A stretch of 64,000 nucleotides of DNA from Sceloporus undulatus (Eukaryota > Chordata > Lepidosauria > Squamata > Phrynosomatidae), in assembly GCF_019175285.1 (NCBI RefSeq), contig NC_056524.1, positions 5,904,441 to 5,968,440 on the forward strand, in the 5' to 3' direction. The translations under genes and the position numbers were made by a program. Every line of letters begins with the position of its first letter. The first letter of the stretch is position 1. The notes beneath the pieces are model-generated. The model was not told where the DNA came from. It ran no database searches and was given only the letters and a program-made list of their open reading frames with translations. This document shows positions 52,069-62,310 of the stretch, piece by piece.

Positions 52069-53080
52069 CATTCCTTGCTAGAGGTTGATAGAAGGAGAAA
52101 ATTCTACCACCCCTTCACTTTTCCAAGAGTGTTGGTTTCAGAGCTTGGGAAATATACTTTTTAGACTACACCTGCGAGAAACCCAGCAATCTACACAGCC
52201 ATATGTGTTCAGGAGGATGTCTGGGAGTTGTAGTCCAAAGAAGCTACGTACTTCTCTCAGTTCTTGTGGATTTGTTGTCAAGTGAATTGGAGCATTACAG
52301 AAATGATTTCAGAGACAATAACGGATCCAGCACCAGTTTATTGAATTTTTTGAGATTTTATATGTGAATATATATATGTGTATATATATATGTGTGTTTT
52401 ATATCTTACTCAAATAAATCTTTACAAGTTTCATGCAAGTAACATGCTTGTCCCAGCTGCTTCCTCTGGAATGGAGGGAAGGGGTTTAACTTCTGTAGGT
52501 TGGTCCCGTCTTAAGGAATGTAGTTCCTTGGCTGTAGCACCAGTGGTTTTATCAGGGCTCCTGAAAGCAGAGAAGAGGCTGTCATTCCACAAGACTGATA
52601 AACAATGCACTTCTTTGCAGCTATGCACTGGGAAACTTGTATGGATAATCAAGTATAAGCTTAGCATGGAAAAGCATCATGCAGTCTACTGGCATATATG
52701 TTTAGCATGGAATTACATCATGCAGTCAGTAGATGTGTGAGGCACCCAGTGAAAAATTCATTGGAACCCTTTGTCTGGGTGAGTTTGGTCTCCAAAACAA
52801 CTCATGGTTGATGTTTCTACCTTTGGCATTTTACAAACAATGCTCAAGATATTTTGCATCCATCCAAGACTGGCTAGCAAATGGATTATCACCAGAGTTT
52901 GGAAACAATATTTTATGACAAGTAGCGGCTGAGATTCGAGGTCAGCTACTTAGTTAAGAACTGTATATTCAGGATCACACTTACCAATTGCAGTCTAGAC
53001 TTACGCATCTGTAACTGGTTTGTATTCATGATCTCTATGCATTCATGATTGTGGCAATAAGGTAGGAAATACATGTTGTT
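52069..53080. other. Unassigned non-coding DNA
   Basis: A MITE-like half (ACTACACCTGCGAGAAACCC...GGGAGTTGTAGTCC) at 52165-52240 and ATATATGTG repeats at 52370-52395. No gene seen. Confidence 0.4.
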
Positions 53081-53084
53081 GTTG

Positions 53085-53625
53085 TTGTTAATGGCCCTTG
53101 AGTCGTATCTGACCCATGGCGACCTTGTGAATGAGACATCTCCAAGACTCACTTTCCTCCTCTGCTCTGCTTAGATCTTGTAGATTCAGGACTGTGATTT
53201 CCTTGATTGAACCTATCCATCTAAAGTGTGGTCTTCCTTTCTTTCTACTGTCTTCTACCTTTCCTAACATCATTGTCTTTTCTAGTGAGTCATGCCTTCT
53301 TATGATGTGGCCAAAGTACAAAAGCCCCAGTTTGAACATCTTGGCTTCCAGGGAGATTTTTGGTTTTATCTGCTCAAGGATGTATTTGTTTGTTCTCTTC
53401 GTTGTCCACAGTATCAACACTCTTCTCCAGCACCACAACTCAAAGGAGTTGATTTTCCTTTCATTTGCCTTCTTTACTGTCCAGCTCTCACATCTGTACA
53501 TGGTGATGAGGAATACAATGGCTTGGACAATTCTTACTTGGGTCTTCAGTTGTATAATTTTGCTCTTTATGTTCTTGTTTAGTTCCTTCATGGTTCCCTT
53601 CCCTTTCCTAGTCTTCTTCTGATTT
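53085..53625 (-). mobile_element. BovB (RTE) LINE, C-terminal end of the ORF
   Basis: An uninterrupted 167-codon minus-strand frame: RIVQAIVFLITMYRCESWTV, KKANERKINSFELWCWRRVL, PKISLEAKMFKLGLLYFGHI, RRHDSLEKTMMLGKVEDSRK, WIGSIKEITVLNLQDLSRAE. This is the standard BovB C-terminus, well preserved. The 3' tail is at the left with a TTG repeat. Confidence 0.95.
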
Positions 53626-53789
53626 CCTGACTGCCGTCTCCGTTGTGATCAGTGTTTGATCCAAGGTAGGGGAACTCTTTATTTCAATTTTCTCATTGTC
53701 TTTTATCATTCTTTGATCTTCCTTAATAATACATAAGCATTATAAAATTCTTCCAGTCCTGACCTAACCAGGTATCAACTATTGTGAGC

Positions 53790-53992
53790 AATGGAGGTCT
53801 GTTCTCCTATTGACTGGGATGCAGCAGGCTGATGTTTCCATCACCAGACAGCAAAGACTTTTCAGCTTTTCTTCAGCGCAGCATGTATCTTGCCTTTGTT
53901 GCAATTCTTCCTTGCCCCAGAGATCAAGGAGATGGTGGAGGATGGAGACATCAGTCTTCTGCATCCTGATCAGCAGGAGAACAGACCCTGCT
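53790..53992. repeat. Fold-back element with ~45-bp arms
   Basis: GAGGTCTGTTCTCCTATTGA with GATGCAGCAGGCTGATGTTT at the left faces ACATCAGTCTTCTGCATCCT with CAGGAGAACAGACCC at the right. The middle CAGCGCAGCATGTATCTTGC is unique. Confidence 0.65.
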
Positions 53993-54139
53993 CCCATCAC
54001 TCACAATGGCCAATGTCCAATAGCAAGGATTGGAGGACCTTTACAAACTTTATGGCCTTATCTTTACAATCCTCACAATATGGCCACTATCATGAATATG
54101 TAAGCACTGTGAATACAAATCAGCTACAGATGCATAACA

Positions 54140-54395
54140 CTAGGTTTGTTGTTATTGTTGTTGTTGTCATTGTGTGCCTTCAAGTAGTTTCCATCTTATG
54201 GTGATCCAAGGGCAAACCTATCATAGGGTTTTCTTGGCAAGATTTGTTCAGAGGAGGTTTGCCATTGTGTTCTTCTGAGACTGAATGTGTGTGACTTGCC
54301 CAAGATCACCAGTAAGTTTACTGGCCAAGCTGGGAATCGAACCCTGATCTCCAGAGTCGCAATCCAATGCTCAAACCATTGTGCCATGCTAGGTC
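54140..54395 (-). mobile_element. tRNA-derived CORE-type SINE
   Basis: TTGTTGTTGTCATTGTGTGC, reversed core TGACTTGCCCAAGATCACC, head CCATTGTGCCATGCTAGGTC. Confidence 0.9.
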
Positions 54396-55310
54396 TTTCT
54401 TAACTCTAACCTACACATTTGTAACTGCAATCATGAATTTCAGCCAAGGGCACTACCCATGATGTGTTACTTTGGGGTTAGCAAAGGCACAACTGCAAAA
54501 TACAGTCATTCCTTCAAGAGGATCCTGTAGAGGATCCATTCCGGACCGCCCCACAGATAAGAAAAAACATCCTGCATTTCCTCCCTACATTTTAGATCAT
54601 CCTAGATGCTTTAAAACAAAACAAAAAATGGGAAGAACTAAAATGTAATGGGGGAAAAACCCACAGAGTATTGCAATAAGTAATGCAACAGGTTGCCATT
54701 TTTAAGCCACTAAATGTTGACAAGCTGTTTTTAAACAGTGACTTCCCAAATTCACTTGTATTTAATTTATTTGAAAAGCTTCCACTAAATGAAAAAGTCA
54801 GGGCCCCAATCTAATTGTTTATCCCAAATGGAACAGACTTGTTTGCTCCATGGATCTTGCATAAGCGTTGTCTTACCGAGTTCCCATTGATTCAGTGCAT
54901 TTATGCTAGCTGAAACTAACAACTGGATTTAGGGATATGACTGCAGTCCTTCCCCTAATCCTATATGCTGGAGTATGCAGTCAAATTTCTGGGACTTAAA
55001 TACATGGGTTTGACTGTAGCATGATCCCACAAAACAGCTTTGCCTGAACAGGCTCTGTCCACGTATGTTTGACTAAAGCTCTCGTCATCTTCAGCAACAT
55101 GGCCAATAGCCATGCTGGGAGAAAACAAAAAGAGAGAGGTAGTTTGAAATGTGATATTTGGGGCATTGAATCAGGATGAAAAAGTTGAGGCAGGAAAACC
55201 ATTACTTGGTCAAATTTTAGAGGTGCTATTGCAGCTGCATACTGTGAAAATAAAAATGAATTGTTAAAACATGCATTTAGTTATAGGACTGGAATTTTAG
55301 ATTTTGGTAT
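54396..55310. other. Unassigned non-coding DNA
   Basis: GAGGATCCTGTAGAGGATCC (a small repeat at 54519-54539) and no coding signal. Confidence 0.4.
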
Positions 55311-55314
55311 ATAT

Positions 55315-55512
55315 CTCTCTTCACTGGAAAAGATGATAATGCTGGGCAAAGTGGAAGTCATTAAGAAAAGAGGAAGACCACATTATTGATGGCTTGGCTC
55401 CATCAAAGAAGCCACAGTCCTGAATTTGCAAGACCTGAGTTCTGGGAAGTCTCTTATTCATGGGGTCACCAACAGTCAAAATTGGCTTGATGGCAACTAA
55501 CAAAAACAACAT
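55315..55512 (+). mobile_element. BovB (RTE) LINE 3' end
   Basis: Plus-strand reading SLEKMIMLGKVEVIKKRGRP, then GSIKEATVLNLQDLSSGKSL and the 3' end ATTGGCTTGATGGCAACTAA with AACAAAAACAAC. Confidence 0.88.
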
Positions 55513-55970
55513 ACCTCTCTGTCAGTTCCCAAGAGTGATAATTTTGCAAGTAAAATCAGGGTCGCCTTTGCTGAAACACCAACAGTGCTGCTCCGAAACA
55601 GTAAAATATTCCTGGGAAGTTGGTATATTTGGGGCCTTTTCTACTTTTGCAGGAGAATGGAATTGGCTGGAATGGTGCCCAAGTTGTACCACATTTTCAA
55701 ATTCAGCTGGATTTTGAACTGAAGCAAAACAATGGCTTGGCAGTCAGCATGACTTAAAGCAAGCAGTAGATGTTGGCAAATGTCACATCACAAGGACAGC
55801 TCCTGCAGTTTGCAAAGTATGAGATAACTGTGCTATGCTCCAGCAGTGGCAAGGTTTCTTGGGCCCTACTGATGTTTTGAACTTCAGCTCCCAGGAACCC
55901 AAAGCAGCATGATCATAGTAAAGGCATTGCAAGTGTTGTAGGCCAGAATCCCCATGGTGATTCACACTTG
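55513..55970. other. Unassigned non-coding DNA
   Basis: Contains a hAT-like half near 55862-55905 (ACTGATGTTTTGAACTTCAG, CTCCCAGGAACCC). Confidence 0.4.
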
Positions 55971-55974
55971 TGTA

Positions 55975-56192
55975 ATACCCTAAAGCCGCCAGATCTGTCT
56001 GATCTTGGAATCTGAGCAGGGTCAGCCCTGGTTAGTATTTGGATGGGAGACATATTAGGTGATGTAGGCTATATTTCATAGGAAGAAATTGGCAAAACCA
56101 CCTGTGAGCTTTTCTTGCCTATGAAAACCATATAAAATTCATAGGGTTGCTGTAAGTTGGCAGGCGACTTGAAGGCACACACAAACACACAA
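55975..56192 (+). mobile_element. 5S-rRNA-derived SINE (5S-Sauria-like)
   Basis: TGTCTGATCTTGGAATCTGA, GCAGGGTCAGCCCTGGTTAG and TATTTGGATGGGAGACATAT are the Pol III promoter half of 5S rRNA (compare TCTGATCTCGGAAGCTAAGC). A non-5S middle follows, then AACCACC, AGGGTTGCTGTAAGTTGGCA and CTTGAAGGCACACACAAAC, the end shared with the tRNA-derived SINEs. Confidence 0.87.
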
Positions 56193-56284
56193 ACGGAGGT
56201 TACGGTAAGAATTTTCTCAGCAAGGAGGTATCCAATAAGAATGGAAAGAATATTTGGAAATATTGCAACAAAGGATAACAACAG

Positions 56285-56502
56285 GGAGTGCTGTGAAATC
56301 CTTCAAGTCAACTCTGACTTATGCAACCTTATCCTAGGGTTTTCTTGCAAAGATTTGTTTGGAGGATTTGTCCTTAGGCTGAGAGTGGGACAACTTGCCC
56401 AAGGTCACCCAGGGGTTTCCATGGCTGAGTAGGGATTTAAACCCTGGTCTTCCAGAACCTTAATCCAGTGCTCAAACCTTTATGCCATGCTGGCTCTAAT
56501 GT
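56285..56502 (-). mobile_element. tRNA-derived CORE-type SINE
   Basis: ATCCTTCAAGTCAACTCTG, reversed core CAACTTGCCCAAGGTCACCC and head CCTTTATGCCATGCTGGCTC. Confidence 0.88.
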
Positions 56503-56614
56503 CCATTGGTGGCATATCATTCTCTGCCAGCATACTTACACTGGTGCTGAGGAGTGAAGGCTGGTCCTTCTTCATTGAAACCAATCAGCACAGTGCCTGG
56601 ATGGAGCACAGAAT

Positions 56615-57002
56615 CATAGAACCCACAGAGTTGGAAGAGACCTCAAGGGCCAGCCAGTCCAAGCCCATTCTATCATGAAGGAACACACAATCAAAGCATT
56701 CTCAACATATGGCCATCCGGCCTCTGCTTAAAATCCTCCAAAGAAGGTGACTTTTGAAGGCTTTTATGGCTGGCATCCATAATTTTTTATGAGTTTTGGG
56801 GCTATGTGGCCATGTTCTAGAAGAGTTTGTTCTAAGATACCAGCCACAGATGCTGGTGAAACGTCAGGAACAAACTCTTCTAGAACATGGCCACATAGCC
56901 CAAAATACCCCCACAAAACACTAAGGCTCCATCATGCTCTGGAGCAGCAGAAAACAAGCTTGCTCCATCCTCCATATGACATCCCTTCAACTATTTAAAC
57001 TC
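56615..57002 (-). mobile_element. CR1 3' end split by a fold-back element
   Basis: 56615-56748 (AATCATAGAACCCACAGAGT, AGACCTCAAGGGCCAGCCAG) and 56935-57002 (CTCTGGAGCAGCAGAAAACA, AAGCTTGCTCCATCC) are parts of one CR1; the fold-back 56750-56934 lies between. Confidence 0.8.
56750..56934. mobile_element. Palindromic GGCCATGTTCTAGAAGAG element, complete
   Basis: CTATGTGGCCATGTTCTAGA then AGAGTTTGTTC faces GAACAAACTCTTCTAGAACA and TGGCCACATAGCCC, with CCAGCCACAGATGCTGG at the centre. This is the only complete palindrome of the family seen at 7436, 30130 and 48360. Confidence 0.75.
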
Positions 57003-57325
57003 CTGTTTAACTTTTACATTTATCCATGTGAACAAATGGCACTGCAAGGTTCTTGTATTTTCTCTACCCTGCAGAGAATGAACCGAACACCTGCAAATAT
57101 TTGGTTATAAGCTTCACCTGCGGGTTACAAAATAAGTTAAATCAGCTAGGTGCCCTCCAAATGTGCTAGACTGTAATACCTATTAACCTTCAAAGGGTAG
57201 ACAATAACAAAATTATTGGGGATTATGGGAGCTGCAGTGCAGCACATCTAGAGGCTTCTGGATTGAGTGGAACTGAAGCCAGAAATCACTAGCTGTTCTT
57301 TCTCACTCAAGACAAAGGATTGCGC
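57003..57325. other. Unassigned non-coding DNA
   Basis: A MITE-like half near 57150-57262 (CTCCAAATGTGCTAGACTG, GGGAGCTGCAGTGCAGCAC). Confidence 0.35.
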
Positions 57326-57331
57326 AGGGAG

Positions 57332-57705
57332 CTACTTAATACCTCCTTGAAGAATGCCTAAAAATGTTACAATGCTGGCAAAACTGAGGGTTACACCAAT
57401 GTAAATCACCAACAAGACTCTGGCTCTTTTCTTCCATGTTGTATCTTTGAAGCAGCTGCATTGGGAGGAGGAGATGTAATTTGGACTGGGGCTGCAATAT
57501 GGAGGGAGGGGTTGACCAAGATAAATTCTTGGGAGTCTCTGGGAACACATTTCATTTGAATTGACTGTACCAAACCTTCCCTTGAGATCCCCCAAAGAAT
57601 CCAGAAGCAAGCTAAAAGCAATTGCATCTCCTGTGGTATGAACATTGTGTAGGCATGATGCATGAAACGGGCAGCTGGATGCATTGCATATGATTTCTTT
57701 TATAA
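57332..57705 (-). other. Possible 3'-terminal exon encoding a membrane segment
   Basis: On the minus strand a pyrimidine-containing tract and AG (TCTTATTTTATAAAAG) precede an open stretch of about 120 codons that ends in a stop at 57332. It contains several cysteines and an Asn-X-Ser site (IICNASSCPFHASCL), a basic WKKRAR patch, then one hydrophobic segment VLLVIYIGVTLSFASIVTFL and a short tail GILQGGIK. This could be the last exon of a single-pass membrane protein, but no partner exon is certain and the family is not recognised. A chance frame is a real alternative. Confidence 0.22.
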
Positions 57706-57709
57706 AATA

Positions 57710-58425
57710 AGACAGAGGATGTGTCTTATTAACTCTTAAAAGGCCCATCCTCCATGAATGTATCTATTAGGCAAGGACAGTTAAATGGCGACCCTCACAT
57801 CCAGTTTAGGAGAACCTGGAATTAGGGATCAACTAAGTCTAGGATGGTTGTTGCCACAATGTCCTGTTTGCCTCCTTCTGAAGATATCTACTTGCTGCTG
57901 TAGAAGTGTCAATAGATTGGGGGCAACTACGCCTCTTCAAATTCAACAGCGTTGTGAGTAGAAATCCCCTCCAAAGGTTTTTTTTCTTTCCTTAACACAG
58001 TGTCCAAAATAATTGCTTTCAGGTTTTTTATTTTCTTTCAATAAAATTGAGGTGAGAATTATTATTTGCACAGCAATTTCTTTCCTTCTGCATATTTCAA
58101 ATATTCACCAATTACTTGAATTATTTGACAATTCTTGGCATAATATTTGCATATTATTCCTGCAAATATGTAAATGTCATAAAGAATAAGAAACATTTAG
58201 ATGCTTGTAATTTGACTATTTCCCCTTTTCTTTATATTTCACTCATACCACTGGGCCATTTTTTATTCTCCATTGGATGTTGCTGAAATGAGTCACTTAA
58301 TTTTGATCTCCAACTTATAACATATTTTCCCCATCATTTTCATCATCCATTCTTCTTTCAATTGGCTGATGCCATCTATCATAACTCCATTGTACCTTTT
58401 GTCTGAACATGTTTGCACAGATTCA
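57710..58425. other. AT-rich unassigned non-coding DNA
   Basis: No gene or repeat recognised; TTTGCATATTATTCC-type A/T words dominate. Confidence 0.4.
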
Positions 58426-58429
58426 TAAA

Positions 58430-58640
58430 ATCATAGAGTTGTTAGGGACTGCAAGGGCCTCCTAGCTTAACTCTTTGCCATGTAAGAATCCACAGCGAAA
58501 GTATCTCCAAGAGAGGGCCATCCAACCTCCAATTTTTAAACAACTTCCAATGAAGGAGAGTCTACTATCTTCTGGGACAAGCTATTCCACTGTTGAATAG
58601 GTTTTCCCAAGGGAGTTCCACAGCTGAATTCAGAACTCAA
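58430..58640 (-). mobile_element. CR1 3' end, eroded
   Basis: AAATCATAGAGTTGTTAGGG, GGGCCATCCAACCTC and AGGAGAGTCTACTATCTTC in reverse sense. Confidence 0.75.
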
Positions 58641-58769
58641 TATAAAGTCATGGAAAGTTGAGTTGTGGATGATCAGAGCTTGGAAAACCTTGTTTCTTGG
58701 ACTACAACTCTCAGAATTGCTCACCCTTTCTAAGTAATCTTTCTAGATTCTGATCTTGCACATCACACC

Positions 58770-59190
58770 AAGTCTGAAAACTATGCCCTGTGAGAAGCAG
58801 CTTAGGGAGCTGGGTAAAGTTAGCCTGGAGAAGAGAAGGTTATGGGGTGACATGATAGCCCTGTTTAAATATTTGAAGGGGTGTTATATTGAGGGTGGAG
58901 CAAGCTTGATTTCTGCTGCTCCAGAGAACAGGACATAGGACAATGGATACAAGCTACAGGAAAAGAGATTCCACCTAAATATTTGGAACTATTTCTTGAT
59001 GGTAAGAGCTGTTTGACAGTGAAAAACACTGCCTCAGAGAGTGGTAATCTCCTTTTTGGAGGTGTATAAACTAAGCCTGAATGGCCATCTTGTCAGGGGT
59101 GCTTTGACTGTGTTGTCCTGCATGGCAGAATGGAGTTGGACTGGATGCCCTTTGTGCACTTTTCCAACTGTATGATTCTATCACAGTAGC
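58770..59190 (+). mobile_element. CR1 3' end
   Basis: Plus-strand LRELGKVSLEKRRLWGDMIA, LFKYLKGCYIEGGASLISAA, then remains of the C-terminus and tail AACTGTATGATTCTATCA. It faces the minus-strand CR1 at 58430. Confidence 0.92.
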
Positions 59191-59559
59191 TTTATTAAGG
59201 CCTCTTTTTTTCTCCATTAAGCAGTGAATGATGGTCCATACGGAAACCACAGACCACTTTTGTCTAATATTAATGGCCACTGTTTGCTAACACAGGTTTG
59301 CCTAGCTGTTTGCATTTTAAATTTTTAGACCTTGGCATGAGAGAATTCTCCATTTTGAGTGTGGACACCAGACTTTGGCATATTTAGGCATATGCATGCC
59401 AATTATTTGCCAATTGGAATGGCAAGACTTCAGGTTCTGTCAAAAAAAGGACACCACTGATGCCAAATGTTTCATGTTACTATATCTTTGAAAGATGAAT
59501 GGAGAAAGTGCAGTCATCAGGCAGTGGGCACTTCAACTCCCTTTCTTGTGATATCCACC
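59191..59559. other. Unassigned non-coding DNA
   Basis: No gene or repeat recognised. Confidence 0.4.
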
Positions 59560-59562
59560 TAG

Positions 59563-60391
59563 GGCCGCATTCCCACCATGATTTAAAGTGAATTGCTAAT
59601 CGAGTTATATGACTGTCGTTCCCATTTGAAACCAATTCCAATCCTACTGTCATTGGTTTTGATTGCAATGAAGTGAGGCAACTGCAATAAAACCACTCTT
59701 TTCTGACATTAGTTCTTTGGCAGTTCTTCGGAAAAGAATAGATTCCGAAGTGTGCTCAACAAGTGGGAATGACAGATCTGAATCGCATCATTCTGGAGGG
59801 GAGGGACTAATGGCAGAAGGGTATTTACCATCCTGCCTCAGTTTTTGATACATCTACCATTCCCCTCCCTTCTCAGCGCTGCCTTTGTGCTTCTGGTGCA
59901 ACCTATGGGCGCATGACTTTTAAAAAAAAATACAATTGATAGAAGATTTGATTAATTGATTTGGCAGCTACTTGCAATCAGTGAGGCAAGTAGTTGCAAA
60001 ACCAGTGAATTGAATCTTCTATCAATTAAAAAAAACAATAGAAGATTCGATTCATTGATTTTGCAACTACTTGCAACTACCTGGATGATCCGACGGCAGC
60101 TCATAGTGAGTCAAGTAGTTGCAAAACCAATGAAGTGAATCTTCTATCAATTTATTAGCCTGGCTGTCTGGGCTGCCGCTTATGTCACTGATGATGCACA
60201 AATGATTGACATGCATTTTGAAGCAGCGCAAACTAGTGGGGATGATAATCATGCCAAAAAAGAAGCAATTACAAGGGGATAATGAAAAGATCCACTTTCA
60301 TAGTGGGAACGATGGACCTTTTGAAATCAATTTACCAACACGGAGCGAAGGCGAATCGCAAACTGGTTTAAATATAAGTGGGAATGAGGCC
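59563..60391. mobile_element. Harbinger-like non-autonomous element with TAG target duplication
   Basis: GGCCGCATTCCCAC at the left faces GTGGGAATGAGGCC at the right (one mismatch over 14 bp), each flanked by TAG (59560-59562; 60392-60394). Inner flanks also pair loosely (ATGATTTAAAGTGAATTGC against the end GTTTAAATATAAG). Three-base target duplications and GG ends fit PIF/Harbinger. No transposase is seen. Two nested hairpins lie inside (59930-60155). Confidence 0.7.
59930..60155. repeat. Two adjacent related hairpins inside the Harbinger-like element
   Basis: Hairpin 1 (about 59931-60029): AATTGATAGAAGATTTGATT faces AATTGAATCTTCTATCAATT. Hairpin 2 (about 60040-60152): AATAGAAGATTCGATTCATT faces AATGAAGTGAATCTTCTATC. 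Both share GCAACTACTTGCAA / AAGTAGTTGCAAAACCA next to the loop. Confidence 0.85.
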
Positions 60392-60567
60392 TAGGAATCT
60401 TTAAAACCATTCAAATCACTTCCAAACTGCCCTCAATGCAGCCATTTGCTTGGCTTGCTACCCACAACCTCCCAAACCCCTAAAAGTTACAAACACTGTC
60501 TGAAAAGCAGCCTAAAGAAAAATCAGGAAGGGATGTGATATCACATCCAGGTTGTGAGCTACTCACT

Positions 60568-60772
60568 GCTGTGGCTTGCTGAAGGGGGCATGGGGTGAAA
60601 ACTGACTCTCACCTTCCATGCAGTACTTCAGCCCTGGTTGAAGGCAAGATGCCATCAAGGGAAACATTTCTTTAAAGTACACAGATCCTCTGAGATGGTC
60701 TTCCTTCTGACCAGGTGTTGCCATCAACAAGACACAGTCAATATCAAATGTGAATGGAATTGTTTCCATCTT
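60568..60772 (-). other. Possible internal exon, unrecognised protein
   Basis: A minus-strand stretch with a possible acceptor (TTTTGCTGAAG) and a donor-like AAG/GTGAGAG right after CTGCATGG. It would encode ETIPFTFDIDCVLLMATPGQ, KEDHLRGSVYFKEMFPLMAS and CLQPGLKYCMEG. The L-P---YC pattern recalls the end of fibronectin-type domains in class II cytokine receptors, but this is a short, weak resemblance. Confidence 0.22.
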
Positions 60773-60986
60773 CAGCAAAACATATAAAAGAAATAGGAGT
60801 TGCTGTTCAGAGGTGTAAAGTCAAAGGACGTTGGAGTGGAACTTGAGTAGTTGTTCTGATGAGAAAGTCTTGAGGTACAGTTAAACCTTCCCATGTGGTC
60901 ATATTCCATGAAACAATAAATGGCATGGCAGATACGTGGCATGGCCAAGTGCCCAGGTTCAGCCTCTGGACAGTCTCCAGGCAGAT
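60773..60986 (-). other. Possible exon or gene remnant, cytokine-receptor-like at best
   Basis: After a good minus-strand acceptor (ACTTTTTTGCTAG, exon from 60986) a frame of about 70 codons reads LPGDCPEAEPGHLAMPRICH, AIYCFMEYDHMGRFNCTSRL, ending at a stop near 60772. The C-----Y----NCT pattern resembles the second strand pair of type I cytokine receptor domains (for example IL23R), but the tryptophan expected after it is missing. The downstream 60568-60772 stretch is in another frame, and there is no room for an intron between them. So if this was one gene it is probably decayed. Confidence 0.2.
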
Positions 60987-60991
60987 CTAGC

Positions 60992-61215
60992 AAAAAAGTC
61001 TGAATCATAAGAGATACTGGGTGATATAAACCACTTGTCCTAAACTTTCCTATAAGCATCTTACTTTGGAATAACAACAACAAAAAAATCTTCCATGCTC
61101 TTCTCTTCAAGAGGAAAAGGCAGTGCTGTGTTTAGTGGAGATATAAATCACGTGAAAAGATAGGAATGGCTGCATGGAGAAAGTCTTGGGTATGTGTTGT
61201 TGTTGTTGATATATA
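60992..61215. other. Unassigned non-coding DNA
   Basis: Ends in a short TTG repeat (61196-61208). Confidence 0.35.
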
Positions 61216-61224
61216 TAGTTAGTA

Positions 61225-61452
61225 GATGCTTGGTATCCAACAAGGTTTGGTTCAAGGACCCCTGTGGATACCTAAATCCATGGATCCTCACATCCCATTA
61301 TATACAATGGCATAGTAAAATGGTGTCCTTTCTATAAAATGGCAAAATCAAAGTTTGCTTTGGGGATTAAATATATTATATATATTTTCAAGCCATGAAT
61401 AGTTGAATCTGTGAATGCAGAAACTGTGGATATGGAGGTCTGACTGTATATT
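61225..61452. mobile_element. Tigger/pogo-like MITE
   Basis: GCTTGGTATCCAACAAGG at the left, CTGTGGATATGGAGGTCTGA then CTGTATA at the right; internal AATGGTGTCCTTTCTATAAA. Confidence 0.72.
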
Positions 61453-61549
61453 GATGAGTCTATCCTCTTGCTCCATTAAGGTGGTTTTTAAGGTGGAAAC
61501 AAATGCTTGGATAGCGTGCACCTGTTACCACAGGATAGTTTTGATGCTT

Positions 61550-62310
61550 GAAGATTTTTCTTTAACTTGCCACCTCCAGCATCAAGAAAGACCCATGGTA
61601 TTGCTACAATAAAGGAGTCCTTGACAGTTTGTTTTAATCAGCCTATGAAGACTCCCTGGGCAAACCTCTTCTGCTTTGGAATCCAGTGTTCTAGTTGGAT
61701 TGTGGAGAGCTTCTATATAAGGCTTTTTCACACACATGGGAACCTACTAAGTCTTATCAGGGTCAAGACCCTCATGGAACAAGTCAAGAACATCATGGCA
61801 TCATCCACCAACAGAAGGTGCAGGGAGAAGGTGGCCATGTACAAGGAGGTCCAGGCTACTGCAGACTTTCAGATGTCCAGAAGAACTGCAAAGGGAGAAC
61901 GGGGAATCCAACGCCAACAAATTATTGTCCACAAATTTCTGAGTGTGTTAGCTCCACTCTCAATGGTTTCTATATTCCAAGGTGCAAACAGAAAACAGTT
62001 CATCCTATATCATCTGTCCAAACTGGTCTGGCTCATCCTGTTTAATACTGCAAGCTGTTCTTGGTTCCATCCATCCGCTTGAGAAAATGAAGCTGGCTTT
62101 TTTTGGAACACTGTACACAAGACGTGAAGGGTAACTTTGTGGTTCTTTCACCAAAAAATAGAGTGTTTATTCCAACTTTACAACTTTCAGAATCCAGGTT
62201 CCAGTTTCATGGTACCAATGCTCTCTGGACAAGTTTTGCCATTCAATTGAAGCAGAATGTGCTGATTTGGCTTTTTTTCATTGTTGTTGCTAAAATTGTG
62301 TTCTGAATTA
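61550..62310 (+). other. Open stretches of unknown nature
   Basis: Two overlapping plus-strand frames are open here (61567-62082 and 61695-62045). The second has a cysteine-rich patch (NYCPQISECVSSTLNGFYIP, then RC) with faint resemblance to a thyroglobulin type-1 motif, but no full domain. The codon pattern is not convincing and no repeat family was recognised. It could be a worn processed pseudogene or chance. Confidence 0.2.

Noticed and set aside
55985-56075. 5S rRNA gene
   Set aside because: Only the internal promoter half is similar, with changes, and it is joined to a SINE tail; a SINE rather than an rRNA gene.
61567-62082. 171-residue plus-strand frame
   Set aside because: No recognisable family, competing open frame on the same strand, and no splice or start context; kept only as an uncertain stretch.
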